DNA from: Oegoconia quadripuncta
Taxonomy: Eukaryota; Arthropoda; Insecta; Lepidoptera; Autostichidae
Assembly: GCA_949316235.1 (NCBI GenBank)
Contig: OX438758.1
Location: 9,147,731-9,211,730 of the forward strand
Reading direction: 5' to 3'
DNA length: 64,000 bases
Made by a program: the position numbers and the translations under genes. Position 1 is the stretch's first letter. Every line of letters begins with the position of its first letter. Under the pieces are notes generated by a model. The model saw only the letters and a program-made list of their open reading frames with translations. It did not search any database and was not told the DNA's origin. Below are positions 21,501 to 30,772 of this stretch, in pieces.

Positions 21501-22474
21501 CACGATCCGATCAACCTTTAATGGCGGACTTACCCCCAGACCGTGTTCAATGCGCGCGTCCATTTTTAGGAGTAGGGACAGATTTCGCCGGACCTTTTCA
21601 TATCAAAAGTAGCTCACTCCGAAATGCACGTATCGTGAAATGCTATCTATGTATTTTCGTTTGCTTAGTTAGCAAAGCTGTGCATCTTGAAGTCGTTTCA
21701 GAGCTTTCGGTTGAAGCGTTTGTCGCGACGTTTAGTAGATTTGTATCAAGAAGAGGCTTACCTTCCCTTATCAGATCTGACTGCGGCACTAATTACACCG
21801 GTACTGACAAATATCTAAAAGATATCTATGTATACTTACGCGATCATAGCTCGGAATTAAGTCAACAGCTAACCAAATCTAACATACTTTGGTTGTTCAA
21901 CCCCCCTAGTAGTCCTAATATGGGTGGGATCTTCGAAGCAGCGGTAAAATCCGCCAAAACGCATTTAAAACGCGTATTAGCTGATCAGAAGTTGACTTTT
22001 GAACAACTATCTACCTTTTTTGCTAAAGTAGAAGCAGTTTTAAATTCGCGACCGTTGACGGCTTTGAGTTCTGATCCGAATGATTTGGAAATTCTAACAC
22101 CTGGACATCTTTTAATCGGCGAGCCTCTAGTCGCACTGCCAGAATATAATTTTGACGAAATTAATATTAATCGCTTATCGCGATTTCAACTGCTGCAACG
22201 ACTTTCGCAACATTTTTGGGCAAGATGGCGTAACGAATATCTGCATACTCTGCAACAACGTCAAAAATGGACCACTCGTACTCAGCCACCGCGTGTGGAC
22301 GACTTAGTTCTCATAAAAGAGGATAACACTCCTCCTCTAGAATGGAGACGCGGTAGGATCTTGAAATTACTACCCGGAAAAGACTCTATTGTGAGGGTCG
22401 TGGAAGTTAGAACCCAAAGGGGCACGCTTTTGAGACCTGTCTCCAAAATTTGTCCTTTACCTCTTGATGATTAG
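18539..22474 (+). CDS. pol: Pol polyprotein: protease, RT, RNase H, integrase
   Basis: A frame of 1,311 codons after the UAG, with no independent ATG before the protease. Residue numbers here count from the GTG at 18617. The protease (DUF1758-like) has DSGS at 18-21. RT has the first catalytic Asp at 353 (TTD) and YVDD at 429-432. RNase H shows D610 (FCDGS), E655, D689 (AWCDS) and D735. Integrase has the zinc module H919, H924, C954, C957 and the DDE triad D989 (GTDFAGPF), D1055 (SDCGT) and E1107 (GGIFEAA). The C-terminal part from about 1160 (PGHLLIG, then FWARWRNEYL and DDLVLIKEDN) is the DUF5641-like tail. Together with Gag it would give a product of about 1,807 residues. Length and order are normal for BEL/Pao. 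All catalytic residues are present and no internal stop or frameshift is seen. It ends 34 bp before the right LTR. Confidence 0.95.
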   Translation, partial: QLIRNSNVASVSVPKLSENVILPTVIVYVESVRGDFFPCRALLDSGSQVTVIRSDLVNLLELKRHYCSTPISGIGGGGTTSKLSDSVVCFNFRSNNSDLLSVSAVVLKTPTNYISHRLGISDKVHISDYGFSHLSRIDVIFGCDILGEILRGSKVALKPEGMFALDTIFDFSIFGPKGGTYAECSDIRSDSVNNRLNNVVSNVTLVEAIEKFWNSEEPPSDIIKDPVDIECEHLFISTTTRGSDGKYTVRLPLLPERPRLGNSKQVAIRRFRALEKRFSAQPDFREKYVKFMTEYIEMGHMRKSDFDMTSKEEHYFLPHHGVFKSSGNTNKIRVVFDGSQKTSNGISLNDCLYSGEKLQNDITKIILHFRFPRFVFTTDVRMMFRQTWIHRDDRKFQLILWREKPSDPIDVFELTTNTYGLKPSPFIALRCLQQLAMDEGDMYPRAAHILRNNSYVDDLNGGADTLPDALCARDELIAIMQTAGCELRKWSSNDRRLLVGLPDDHCEMPLNFDNEEKFGSIKVLGIQWSPHTDSFTYEINTPQVQCITRRSILSSLAKLFDPLGWICPVVFRAKLLLQSLLSSSDKTIEWDAPAPDELVHRWREFISDLQNLTLLSIPRCVKPVKSKSFSLHGFCDGSTAGYGAVVYLRSCNKGGDVSIKILMAKSRVAPHKSRLTIPQLELNGAVLLTTLLGQIHDNTLKELSIEIDEIIAWCDSTIVLAWLKTSPHKLEVFQGNRVSRVVNSKLNINWRHVPSEQNCADAASRGTSAAELINHPLWWSPKWLTESSDKWPAMSPEFPDNLLPGIKSKFVANVTITEPTFDLTERYSSFDKLINVTAYILRFHYNIKHPQLRLTGNVTVVERRNAILRLVRLEQVKYFADELTALKSKLQIKSHLSKLNLFLDKDNLIRVGGRIRHSELPYNAKHPFLLPGRSGFVELLVRYFHQTYCHVGANSLAAILSRNYWILSVRRLTRSTTFKCIQCYRARPRSDQPLMADLPPDRVQCARPFLGVGTDFAGPFHIKSSSLRNARIVKCYLCIFVCLVSKAVHLEVVSELSVEAFVATFSRFVSRRGLPSLIRSDCGTNYTGTDKYLKDIYVYLRDHSSELSQQLTKSNILWLFNPPSSPNMGGIFEAAVKSAKTHLKRVLADQKLTFEQLSTFFAKVEAVLNSRPLTALSSDPNDLEILTPGHLLIGEPLVALPEYNFDEININRLSRFQLLQRLSQHFWARWRNEYLHTLQQRQKWTTRTQPPRVDDLVLIKEDNTPPLEWRRGRILKLLPGKDSIVRVVEVRTQRGTLLRPVSKICPLPLDD

Positions 22475-22498
22475 GTCAACCAAGGCAGTCCTTGGTTC

Positions 22499-22508
22499 GT
22501 GGGGAGTA
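22499..22508 (+). promoter_or_regulatory. Polypurine tract
   Basis: GTGGGGAGTA directly abuts the right LTR. This purine-rich stretch is the expected primer site for plus-strand DNA synthesis. It is short, and its exact start is uncertain. Confidence 0.6.
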
Positions 22509-23005
22509 TGTTCAAGCATCTCTGGATTTGCATTGTATTTATATTCGAAAGGCCCCGCGACACAATGGCTCGCTTGGAATTGCATGTCATTGGCCCAACG
22601 CGCTGATTGGTGAAATGCGCGCGCTATTCTCGAGCGCCATCTGCAGTTTTTCACGGGCAGTTTGGCGTTAGCTCGTTCGGACTTCGGCGGAGCTTTTTTC
22701 ATGTGTTTTTGGATTGTTAAAACCTAACTAATCTTCGGTGGACTACTATTAGGTAACCGATAACACAATAAGTGCGTGCAGTGCAACGTTGAATATCTTA
22801 TCGTCAGTGTCGAGAGCAACACAGGAGGACTTGCTGATTTCTCTCATGCCGGCCGGCAAACCATGATCACAGCAATGATTGCCATCAGGTAAGGGCTACT
22901 AGAATTGGATATCGTGTTGATGTAGAGATGCTTTGGTACTATACTATTTGGGGGGGCCTCTAACCAGTCACCATTTATTATACAGTCCTACTTATTTATC
23001 GAACA
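22509..23005 (+). repeat. Right (3') LTR
   Basis: 497 bp and identical by eye to the left LTR at 16328-16824. It ends GAACA and is followed by the CTATG duplication at 23006-23010. The identity indicates too little time since insertion for the LTRs to diverge, assuming no gene conversion. Confidence 0.95.
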
Positions 23006-23010
23006 CTATG
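23006..23010. repeat. Target-site duplication, right (CTATG)
   Basis: Matches 16323-16327. Confidence 0.92.
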
Positions 23011-24145
23011 GATTATTTTTTAAGAAAATTGTTTTAGGAGATCTTAGTATATTCTACAACACAATGAAGTTCACAGTGTTTTATTTAATATTGTAGGTTT
23101 TATAACTGAAATACCTATACTATAAATAAAGCAAGCTACAGAATAGTTGGAAAACATTTTTATTGTATAACTGATGGGTACTCTAACCTTCTACAAAAAA
23201 TTAGGAGCTTAAAGATTATATGAAGTTACACAACAAAAATTACGTATGTTTACTGGACTATAGTGTAGTCATAATAAAATAAGACATTTACCTTTTTTCT
23301 GTTAAATACATGTTGTAAGAGAAACACAAATTCGAATATTAATTCAAATGGTACCTTAAAACATAAAATGTACATAATTGCAAACTAACACTAGGGCCTG
23401 AACTAGGAAAATTCTGTGTTTCAGGTGAAGCTAGGGCTTCTATAACATAAAATTATATAATCATATGAAAATCAGTGTTTTGCTCTCTGAGCAATTATAC
23501 ACACTGAGCTATGACCCATTTGTACGGCTGTAGCACACACATACTCTAGTGTATCCTGATGTTACTTTTATGAATTGTTATAAAATATGTTTATCCAATT
23601 GCTTTGGAACTTATGGTATGTGTGTGACTGGAGATACAAATAAACGACCTATCTATCTATCTATCTATGTACATACATACTAAAGATCTGTAAATACAAC
23701 AGGTATACAGAATAAATCTGTGCTTAAAGACTACTCCAGGACAGTCAAGCTCTCTGTATCTGCGTAGGACAAATTTTAAGAAATTTTTGTATTGGTTATT
23801 ATTATGACTGTAGGTAAGGTGGCACATGGCAGTTTTCGCATTAAATCTATTGTAAAGCAGTGGTCCTAGAAACGCTTAAAAACTTGATGTAAATCCATTT
23901 TATTTCTATGTTGTTAGGGCAATGTTTCGTCTTGTTAGTAATTCCAGTGCTGTATCGAAGACTTTGGTGCTTTTTTAGTGCGATGTTTATTATAAATAAT
24001 TGTCGGACTGTTAATACTTTACAAGATTTATAAAGAAGGTCAGTGGAGTTGAGAAATGAACGAAAAGTATAGACCTTTAGATTCGCTCTCCAGCTTGGGT
24101 TACTCATATTGTTTTAGCCGCTCCGCCCCAAGACATGGTACTGGA
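23011..24145. other. Unassigned A+T-rich sequence
   Basis: Right flank of the LTR element. A (CTAT)n microsatellite occurs at about 23649-23668. No gene or repeat end is recognised. Confidence 0.4.
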
Positions 24146-24441
24146 TGAGTTTTTTACCATTAGGAAAAAAATAGGGAATATTAGGTAAGTGAAATAGAAG
24201 GTATTGGCATAGGTAGTTTATTTTTTTTCAAAATTACATCATTAAATTAAATGAATAAAGAAAACTTGGAGAAAATATAAGTTCCAAATACATTTCGCAT
24301 AATAGGAACCCTACAATTCCCGGCAGTCAGGCTGGAAGGTGCGTTTTTGAAAAAAAAAAAAAAACTGCCTATGCCAATAACTTCTATTTCACTTACCTTA
24401 CATGCCTTGTTTTTTCCTTTCGGTAAGTAAACTCATCCGGT
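24146..24441. mobile_element. MITE-E copy
   Basis: TGGATGAGTTTTTTACCATT and the AAATAGAAGGTATTGGCATA block on the left are mirrored by CTATGCCAATAACTTC and TTACCT...ACTCATCCGG on the right. The inverted arms are about 90 bp. A G-for-C type change near ACCATTAGG shows some decay. The ends match those at 4333 and 60427. Confidence 0.8.
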
Positions 24442-24737
24442 ATACTCATATTAGTTATTCATTGCAGCTCATTTAAGTCTGTGATAGTTTTTGTTAATAA
24501 CGAACACTTTACTATTTACACTTTGCAAAGGCCTACAAATCCTCGTCGACTACTTATTTCTTTTAATTATTATTTAATACATTTAAAACAAACGAATTCC
24601 CAATAAGTAACAATGAACCGACAGACGGACGGATTTGCGAGCCGACGCTGTCGTAAGTTTCTTTCATCGCAGAGATTTGCATACAACGCTCATGAGCATA
24701 GATGTTGGAAAATATAGAATTGACATGGACACACATA

Positions 24738-25049
24738 GGCCCGTATTAATAAACCATTATCAAGATTGAGAACAGTCTTGTGACCGGTCTCAAGTAAACG
24801 TGTTGATTAATAAACCGAACTTGAGACCTGAACAGCAGTACTCACTTGAGAGGTGCGCGTATTTATAAACGAAACTCAAGACTATCATTCATTCGCCCCT
24901 GAGGCGAATAAGAAGTGATCTCAGCTGAGTCGACCTCAAGATTGGTTTATAAATTAGCACGGAGCTTGAGATAGCGTCAACTGCTTAAGACGCATCTCGG
25001 TTGATACAGCCTGAAGACTTGTATTGAGATTGGTTTATTAATACAGACC
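24738..25049. mobile_element. MITE-D, full-length copy
   Basis: Ends GGCCCGTATTAATAAACC and GGTTTATTAATACAGACC are near-perfect inverted repeats, flanked by ATA on both sides (24735-24737 and 25050-25052), consistent with a 2- or 3-bp duplication. The interior is full of CTTGAGA and its complement. It has no coding capacity and is probably a non-autonomous DNA element. Fragments lie at 30254, 48698 and perhaps 55411 and 40052. Confidence 0.8.
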
Positions 25050-25094
25050 ATAGAGTGGCAATGAATGCATTAATAAGCATGCGTTATATTGACA

Positions 25095-25175
25095 AGGAAC
25101 CTTCCTCATCTTCTCTTACGTTAGGTGTGATTGTGGTTAAATACTATAACCCGTTATCCATTAAAAAAAAAGTAA
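25095..25175 (+). repeat. SINE-A 3' remnant
   Basis: CCTTCCTCATCTTC, TTAGGTGTGATTGTGGT and the end CATTAAAAAAAAAG correspond to the last part of SINE-A. Confidence 0.5.
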
Positions 25176-25794
25176 TTTTGAGTTGTGGTCCCGATGGCTC
25201 GAATCATGCGGGTGGGTACGAACCCACACATGCTTATAGACACCTTTATTTTGAACGCATGTGGCATGTATACTGAGTGAATTAGAATTTCCTCACGCTT
25301 GTGGAGTATCAATACTCGCCTATTTTGCGTCACCTGGACAAAATCTTGAGAGACTTCCTGCAGCAGGGTTTATCAATTTATCTGTAGTTGCTTTATCACC
25401 GCATCGAATGCCTTCAATTAAATGCATATAGAAAATGGAGCCCATAATAAACAATTAGATGTAAGAAACACGTAGCGCGTCGTTGAAAACGTGTTACTAA
25501 ATATAATATGTAAACACTCAGACCGGCTGAAGGGTATTAATGACCTTTAGTTATTGTACTGTGCACAGATGTGTACCGCCCGGCCGAAGGTCACAGTACT
25601 GCAAAATGTTTCTCATATGCACCATTGATGGTGCAGGTCAATGGTGCATACGGTAGGACGTGATACCGACTACAAAAAGCGTAAAAAAAGTACGATAGAC
25701 GAATAGAAAAATTAAAATGTGATATTTCACCCCATGTATGTTTTTTAATTAATCCCAAACCAAGTAAATCCCAATCCCAACTTCCCAACTAATA
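25176..25794. other. Unassigned sequence
   Basis: No recognised feature. Confidence 0.4.
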
Positions 25795-26005
25795 TTATAA
25801 ATACGAAAGTTTGTATGTGTGTATGAATGTATGTTGTTACCTCTTTACGGCTAAACGACTGGACGGATTTGGATGAAATTTGGTAGTAGACAGTTTAGGA
25901 CCTGGATTAACATATAGACAAATTTTTTTGCCCAACCCATCTTGATGAAATCTTCCACGCAAACGAAGTCGCGGGTGGATAACTGTGTGTATATATTTGC
26001 TCCGT
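25795..26005 (-). mobile_element. RTE-like LINE 3' tail
   Basis: ACTAATATTATAAATACGAA starts the segment on the plus strand. GGCTAAACGACTGGACGGAT and GACCTGGATTAACATATAG follow, and CGAAGTCGCGGGTGGATAAC closes it. This is the complement of the arrangement at 33035-33255. Confidence 0.7.
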
Positions 26006-26055
26006 AGTCTGAATTCCAAGAGATAAGCGTCTGATTAAAGATACAGCCGACTACC

Positions 26056-26589
26056 ATTTTTAAACATAATGTAGGGCTATTTTACCTGGCATGCTGGCTA
26101 TTTAAGCAGTATCATTGGCAGTTTCTTAAATGATAGATTATATAGGGAGCAGCTTTTCGTAATAATATGTCACCATTAATCATGTAAGCAGCCCTGTATG
26201 ACACAATAGCGTCGATTGTACCTACTGTTAAAATAGTGTCAAGTTGATTTTCCCTCTGCAATATTTTCGTGTCCTGTCTATAATATTTCGATGTTTACGT
26301 AAGTTGATTTAGGTAGGGTGTGAGCCGACAACAGTGCTGTAGTAATTTTGAGTTGTTATCGACTTGCTACAGTTATTTACGACTGCTTAAACAAATATGA
26401 GGTGTTTCTTTTTAATACTCAACCGGTAAGGGATTAAGGTTTGTGAATATGAAGTGGGTTATTATGCTTTGTATGTAAGTAAAGATTGGGAATTAAATTC
26501 ATGCGAACAAAATTTCAATCGAACTATATTAACATTGACTATTAATATTTTATTTAGGTTGAATAGGTAAAGGTAATTGTAAGAGCCCC
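26056..26589. other. Unassigned sequence
   Basis: No recognised feature. Confidence 0.4.
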
Positions 26590-26790
26590 AGAATCCACGT
26601 AAAAAAATTGGATTATTCCCAGTAGTCCTCTCTAGCCCTGTCCCCCGGGGTGACGGCTAGGAAATGTCATCCCGGTTGTCACCGGGGTGACAATTCATGC
26701 CTACTGTTCCCTTTGTAAGCTGACTAGAGGGGACAAATGGGAAGTCTGTTTCTAAGTTGCTGCCCCCCCGGACAATTGCTACGATTTCTG
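26590..26790. other. G+C-rich patch with nested inverted repeats
   Basis: Within an A+T-rich surround, GTCCCCCGGGGTGAC, then TGTCATCCCGGTTGTCACC, then the palindrome TGTCACCGGGGTGACA (about 26678-26693) lie close together. CTCTAGCC and GACTAGAGGGGACA words recur inverted at about 26630 and 26724. It could be a small foldback element; no frame looks coding. Confidence 0.45.
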
Positions 26791-27028
26791 CCCAGAAATA
26801 AACATGTAATTAACATAGATTTCAGCTTTGTTATTTTATTGTGTTATATATAATCAAATAAAAAAATCAATCATCAAACAATCACAGATTATTAACCTTA
26901 TTAATACCTACTAATCGTAATTAATAAAATAAATAATTAATACTAAACTAAAAAAAAACAAAAAGTATTCTCGCTATTCAGTAAATACTGGCCATGGTGC
27001 AGTATAACCCATCGAGTAAGTACCCGAC

Positions 27029-27338
27029 ATTATCAGCCCGTAAACATCCCATTATTGCAACGATATAGGCCTTCCCTCGTATATGAGGGAGTATGGGCCA
27101 TATAGTCCACCATGCTAGCCCAATGCGGGTTGGAGACTTCACATGTCTTTGAATTTTTATTTCTTAAGCATGCAGGTTTTCTTCACGATGTTTTTCTTCA
27201 CCGTTTAAGAGCCGTCGGATAAATGCACATAAGTAATTAAATTAAATTTAAAAACTCATTGGTACATGGGCCTGCTTGGGAATCGAACCCGGACCTCCTA
27301 AATTGGGATACCGCGTCTTAACCGCTGAGCCACCGGCG
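27029..27338 (-). repeat. SINE-C, near full length
   Basis: The plus strand runs from TATCAGCCCGTAAACATCCC (3' tail) through CAATGCGGGTTGGAGACTTC and TCTTCACGATG to GGGAATCGAACCCGGACC (complement of the B box) and CTTAACCGCTGAGCCACCGG (complement of the A-box head). This is the most complete copy of the family in the window. Confidence 0.85.
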
Positions 27339-28165
27339 TTCTAAGTAATTAGAGTAAGTATCTACGGCCTTGAAATTTTAAAGTTATAAATCATCAAAGT
27401 CACTAGATAAGTAGGTAAAGAAGGATGCAACAAAAAATCCCAAGCTACTGGAATAAAATTAAACACACGAACAAACAATCGAGCGCGTAGTAAACTAAAT
27501 AACTCAAAGTTCCAGTAAACACTCAATCGACGGCTAAAAGTAAAAGTGGGACAACTCCATTTTCGATCAAAACGTGATTTTGTAACGAAAATCAACATTA
27601 TTTACTTAGGCCATCGTTCACATAATTTAGCCCGGAGACGAGTTTATTTGACAGAAACGTTGATTTTACTGCTACGGAACTGGCTCTAATTATTGTAAAG
27701 CACCAATAAACGTCTCGCGAATGTGTAACAGTCTGCACAGGGAAATATATTGGTTGATATTGGTTGATGTTCACTCACGAGTCTTGGTTGATGCATGTGG
27801 ATGTATTACAGTTCATTAGTTTAACCACCTACGTGGTACATTGTTAACAGATTGTTTACATATTGAAGGTCTGCGATTTTATTTAGTGATCTAAGACTAG
27901 ACATAAATTTATTTATTTAAAAACAGTAACAAATAAAGAGATGGAATTTAAAAATAAACTAGAACAAATGTAAAAAATTGGGGCCGCGAGGCAAGGTACC
28001 CAAAACGCTGGCAGGGTTTCCTCGTATGCAGATACTTAAGCGTTGAGCGAGGAAATAACCAGCTCTCGGGTCACCAGTGATATCGACTAAGCGCTTTGAA
28101 AAATTAATGAAAAATTAAGGTCTTAAGTTTTCTTCATGATTAAATTTGGTTATGGTGGTAGGTTT
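27339..28165. other. Unassigned A+T-rich sequence
   Basis: No recognised repeat or gene. Confidence 0.4.
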
Positions 28166-28330
28166 GAAGGAAAGTTTTCCGGACTGGCCATAGGCATAAA
28201 CTAGATAAGATGTATATCTTATCTAAGTTTGCTGTGAAGCAGTATGTTGATAGCATTGTTATGTTGCGGTCGTTTAATAGTCTGTTTTTCAAATAAGTTG
28301 AGGGTTCCTGATGAGCGTGTTTTAGTTTGG
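28166..28330 (+). repeat. Degenerate SINE-A fragment
   Basis: TATCTTATCTAAGTTTGCTG, GAAGCAGTATGTTGATAGCA and TTGTTATGTTGCGGTCG follow SINE-A body order with many changes. No tRNA head. Confidence 0.45.
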
Positions 28331-28576
28331 TAGCGTTTTTCTTTTAAAGAACCTAATTTTATTTTTTTTGTACAGCAATTTCAAAACTAGTTAATAAATG
28401 AAGCGTAAAGCTGAAAATCGGACTCAGTGGCACCTCTTGGAGTCGGACTACATACCAGAGTGGTTAGTGGACCAATGATGGCGAATACGAATAATGTGCC
28501 CCATTTATCGACACACTGACATGTTAATTTATTGATAAATAGGTGTACCACAAAAGCCTATAAGCTAAATACATAA

Positions 28577-28841
28577 TAATAATAAATATCTTTGCACATA
28601 CACACAGCGTCATCTAGTTCCGCACTAAGCAACTGGGCTAGTATTATAGATACCAGAGGGTTGATAAACTACACAAATACATTTTTTTTTAGAAATAAAT
28701 GGATATATAAATGAAAAACCTCCATAACTCGGGAACACATGTCTGTATTCAACATACAAACAGATGCCCCTAGCGGGATTCGAACCCGCGACCTTTTGGT
28801 ATAGCAGCAGAGATTCTAACCACTACACCAAACAGGTCATC
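28577..28841 (-). repeat. SINE-B, full length
   Basis: The plus strand starts with (AAT)n and ATCTTTGCACATACACACAG. It continues GCGTCATCTAGTTCCGCAC, CATAACTCGGGAACACATG, GCGGGATTCGAACCCGCGAC (complement of the B box) and CACTACACCAAACAGGTC (complement of the A box). The copy is well preserved. Confidence 0.85.
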
Positions 28842-28883
28842 GAATTTTATTATTATTAATTTTCAAATAAAATAATTCACATC

Positions 28884-29240
28884 CGGTGCAGTCGCATTCG
28901 CAATTCGTTTTCGACTAGCGAAGTTAAGCAATATCTGGCGCGGTCAGTCCTTGGATGGGTGACCACTAGCGGCATTTTAATATGAATATTTCAGTGCTTC
29001 GCAGGGCACGTTAAATAGTCGATCCCGGTTGATTTCAATTGAAGGCAGTCGTTAAGCGAAATCGGTGGCCTACAGGGGTGGCTTATCACTGACTATCAGG
29101 TGGCCACTAGTCCGACACAAATACACCAATCCGCACTGGACCCAGCTCGGCCGCGTGGTGCATTATGGCCCATAAACTCTCCCAGTGAGAGGATGCTGTG
29201 CCCCAACACTGGGGGCGTGTAAGCCTGTTGATAATAAAAA
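28884..29240 (+). repeat. SINE with a 5S-rRNA-like head, copy 1
   Basis: GCGAAGTTAAGCAATATC, then GCGCGGTCAGTCCTTGGATG, then GGGTGACC (about 28918-28963) follow the 5S rRNA internal promoter in order: box A, intermediate element and box C. The 5' part of a 5S gene is only loosely kept and the 3' part is replaced by a SINE body. That body has TCCCGGTTGATTTCAATTGA and GGCCGCGTGGTGCATTATGG and ends GTTGATAATAAAA. A tail of similar type ends SINE-C. This is a 5S-derived SINE, not a 5S gene. Confidence 0.75.
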
Positions 29241-29274
29241 TCATTACACCCACGATATATTACCCGCCTTCGTT

Positions 29275-29590
29275 GCTCAATGTAAGCAATTTAACCGCTG
29301 CTCAATTTAACCGATACACTTCTCGCCGAAAATTAAATTTCCATCAACATCACCTGGATGAGTGGAAGTCTATCACTGTACGTTTCTCAAGAAACTTCTT
29401 ACCACGTACGATCACCCTGTGGAACGGACTTCCGGCAGCGGTATTCCTGAACGAGTACGACATTGGAACCTTCAAGTAACGAGCCTACACCTTCCTCAAA
29501 GGCCGGCAACGCATCTGTGACCCTTTGCTTTGATTGCTTTCCATCAGGTGACCCGCATGCTCGTTTGCCGCCCTCTCATATAAAAAAAAA
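29275..29590 (+). pseudogene. LINE-A reverse-transcriptase C-terminus and 3' end
   Basis: A frame (about 29282-29479) encodes the end of a non-LTR reverse-transcriptase protein: [13 protein letters not shown], then [18 protein letters not shown], then NEYDIGTFK. It stops early where other copies continue (a TAA at 29477). The 3' UTR carries CATCAGGTGACCCGCATG and the CTCATATAAAAAAAAA end. 5'-truncated. A clearer copy is at 34790. Confidence 0.8.
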
Positions 29591-29901
29591 ATGTAAACAA
29601 CATTGGGTTTACGATTCGGAGGTCGCGGGTTCGATCCCCAGCGGGGTACATGTTTAAGTACTCGGTTTGGTTGGTGGTAGGGCATTTTAAATGTCCGCCT
29701 GGCTAGCTACCACCATCTTATCTAAATCTGCAGCCAAGCAGGCATGTTAATAACATTGTTGTGTTCCGGTTGTCAGAGATAATATAGCCAGTCCCCCAAA
29801 TGTGTTGGGCTTGGCGTCAGTACGCTTCCACCTTCGACATCAACTTCACTTAACATCAGGTGTGATTGAGGTCAAGTACGAAACCGTCGTGCATAAAAAA
29901 A
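29591..29901 (+). repeat. SINE-A, head-truncated, abutting the LINE-A poly(A)
   Basis: Starts inside the head at ATGTAAACAACATTGGG and keeps the B box GGTTCGATCCCC. It has the complete body and ends GTCGTGCATAAAAAA. Its 5' end coincides with the poly(A) of the LINE-A end, suggesting insertion into that tract. Confidence 0.8.
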
Positions 29902-30253
29902 TATATACAACGTTTTTCATCGGAGTTTAAAATGAATACAATCAAATGACTTGAGTCGTACACATAATGCGAACCAATAAAATAGTGTTTTATCAGTTAC
30001 GTGCTTTTACAGTCTACCCACAAACAACAGGTACAATATAAACAACTGCGTAACAAGTGCCGTCCCATAACATGTTTGGCTTATAGTCCACAATTAAATT
30101 TACATGAACAAATGAACTAACAGACTAGCTGGGAATGAGGACTGTGAATATTTGTAATGAATTCCAATATGGGAACAGCTTTACCTGCAATAGTCGGCTG
30201 ATAATTATAATTGTATTTGTAGATACCTGAGATTTTACGATGCTTCGGGTTTT
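29902..30253. other. Unassigned A+T-rich sequence
   Basis: No recognised feature. Confidence 0.4.
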
Positions 30254-30490
30254 AGGCCCGTAATAATAAACCATTCCCAAGATTAAGAACAGTCTTGTGA
30301 CCTGTCTCAAGCAAACGTGTTGATTAATAAACCTAACTTGAGACTTGCAAAGCAAGTGCATACTCAGCACCAAGTTCTCAGTAAAAGTAAAACTAAGTAA
30401 AAGTTCAGCAGTACTCACTTGAGAGGTGCGCGTATTAATAAACGAAACTCAAGACTATAATTCATTCAACGGTGAGGCGAATACATGATA
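30254..30490. mobile_element. MITE-D, 3'-truncated copy
   Basis: Begins GGCCCGTAATAATAAACC and follows the copy at 24738 through CTTGTGACCTGTCTCAAGC and GAGGTGCGCGTATTAATAAA. It stops in the middle near GGTGAGGCGAATAC, so the right terminal repeat is absent. Confidence 0.75.
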
Positions 30491-30499
30491 TTATAACAA

Positions 30500-30772
30500 C
30501 GACCTATTTGGTGTAGTGGTTAAAAATTCTGACTGCTATACCAAAACGTCGCGGGTTCGAATCCCGCTAGGGGCATATGTTTGTATGATGAATACAGACA
30601 TGTGTTCCCGACTTATGGATGTTTTTCATTTATTTATGTATTTATTTCCAAAAAAAAAATGTATTTGTGTAGTTTATCAACCATCTGGTATACACAATAC
30701 AAGCCTAGTTGCTTAGTGTGGAACTAGATGGCGCTGGGTGTATGTGCAAAGATATTTATTATTATTATTTGG
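30500..30772 (+). repeat. SINE-B, full length
   Basis: Starts CGACCTATTTGGTGTAGTGG (A-box part TGGTGTAGTGG) and has the B box GGTTCGAATCCCGC. The body has GTTCCCGACTTATGG, a poly(A) run and GTGTAGTTTATCAACCATC. It ends GCGCTGGGTGTATGTGC and (ATT)n. The head is tRNA-like but not a tRNA gene: the cloverleaf stems are incomplete. Confidence 0.88.

Larger units (their letters stand above)
16328..23005 (+). mobile_element. Intact BEL/Pao LTR retrotransposon
   Basis: A 6,678-bp element with 497-bp LTRs (TGTTC...GAACA), 5-bp CTATG duplication, candidate primer-binding site, gag, pol and purine tract. Domain order is protease, reverse transcriptase, RNase H, integrase, with BEL/Pao-specific DUF1759/DUF1758-like and DUF5641-like parts. 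No envelope gene is present: pol ends 34 bp before the right LTR. The LTRs read as identical and neither reading frame has a defect other than the single gag-pol UAG. This points to a very recent and possibly still active copy. A related solo LTR lies at 12796-13272. Confidence 0.96.

Noticed and set aside
22475..22508. Envelope gene after pol
   Set aside because: Only 34 bp separate pol from the right LTR, so the element has no env.
28890..28970. 5S rRNA gene
   Set aside because: Only the internal promoter region is similar; the 5' and 3' stem sequences are missing and a SINE body follows.
30500..30580. tRNA gene
   Set aside because: A and B boxes are present but the cloverleaf is incomplete, and the same head starts many SINE-B copies. 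The same reasoning applies to the tRNA-like heads at 15384, 28790, 32236, 34093, 37655 and 52560.
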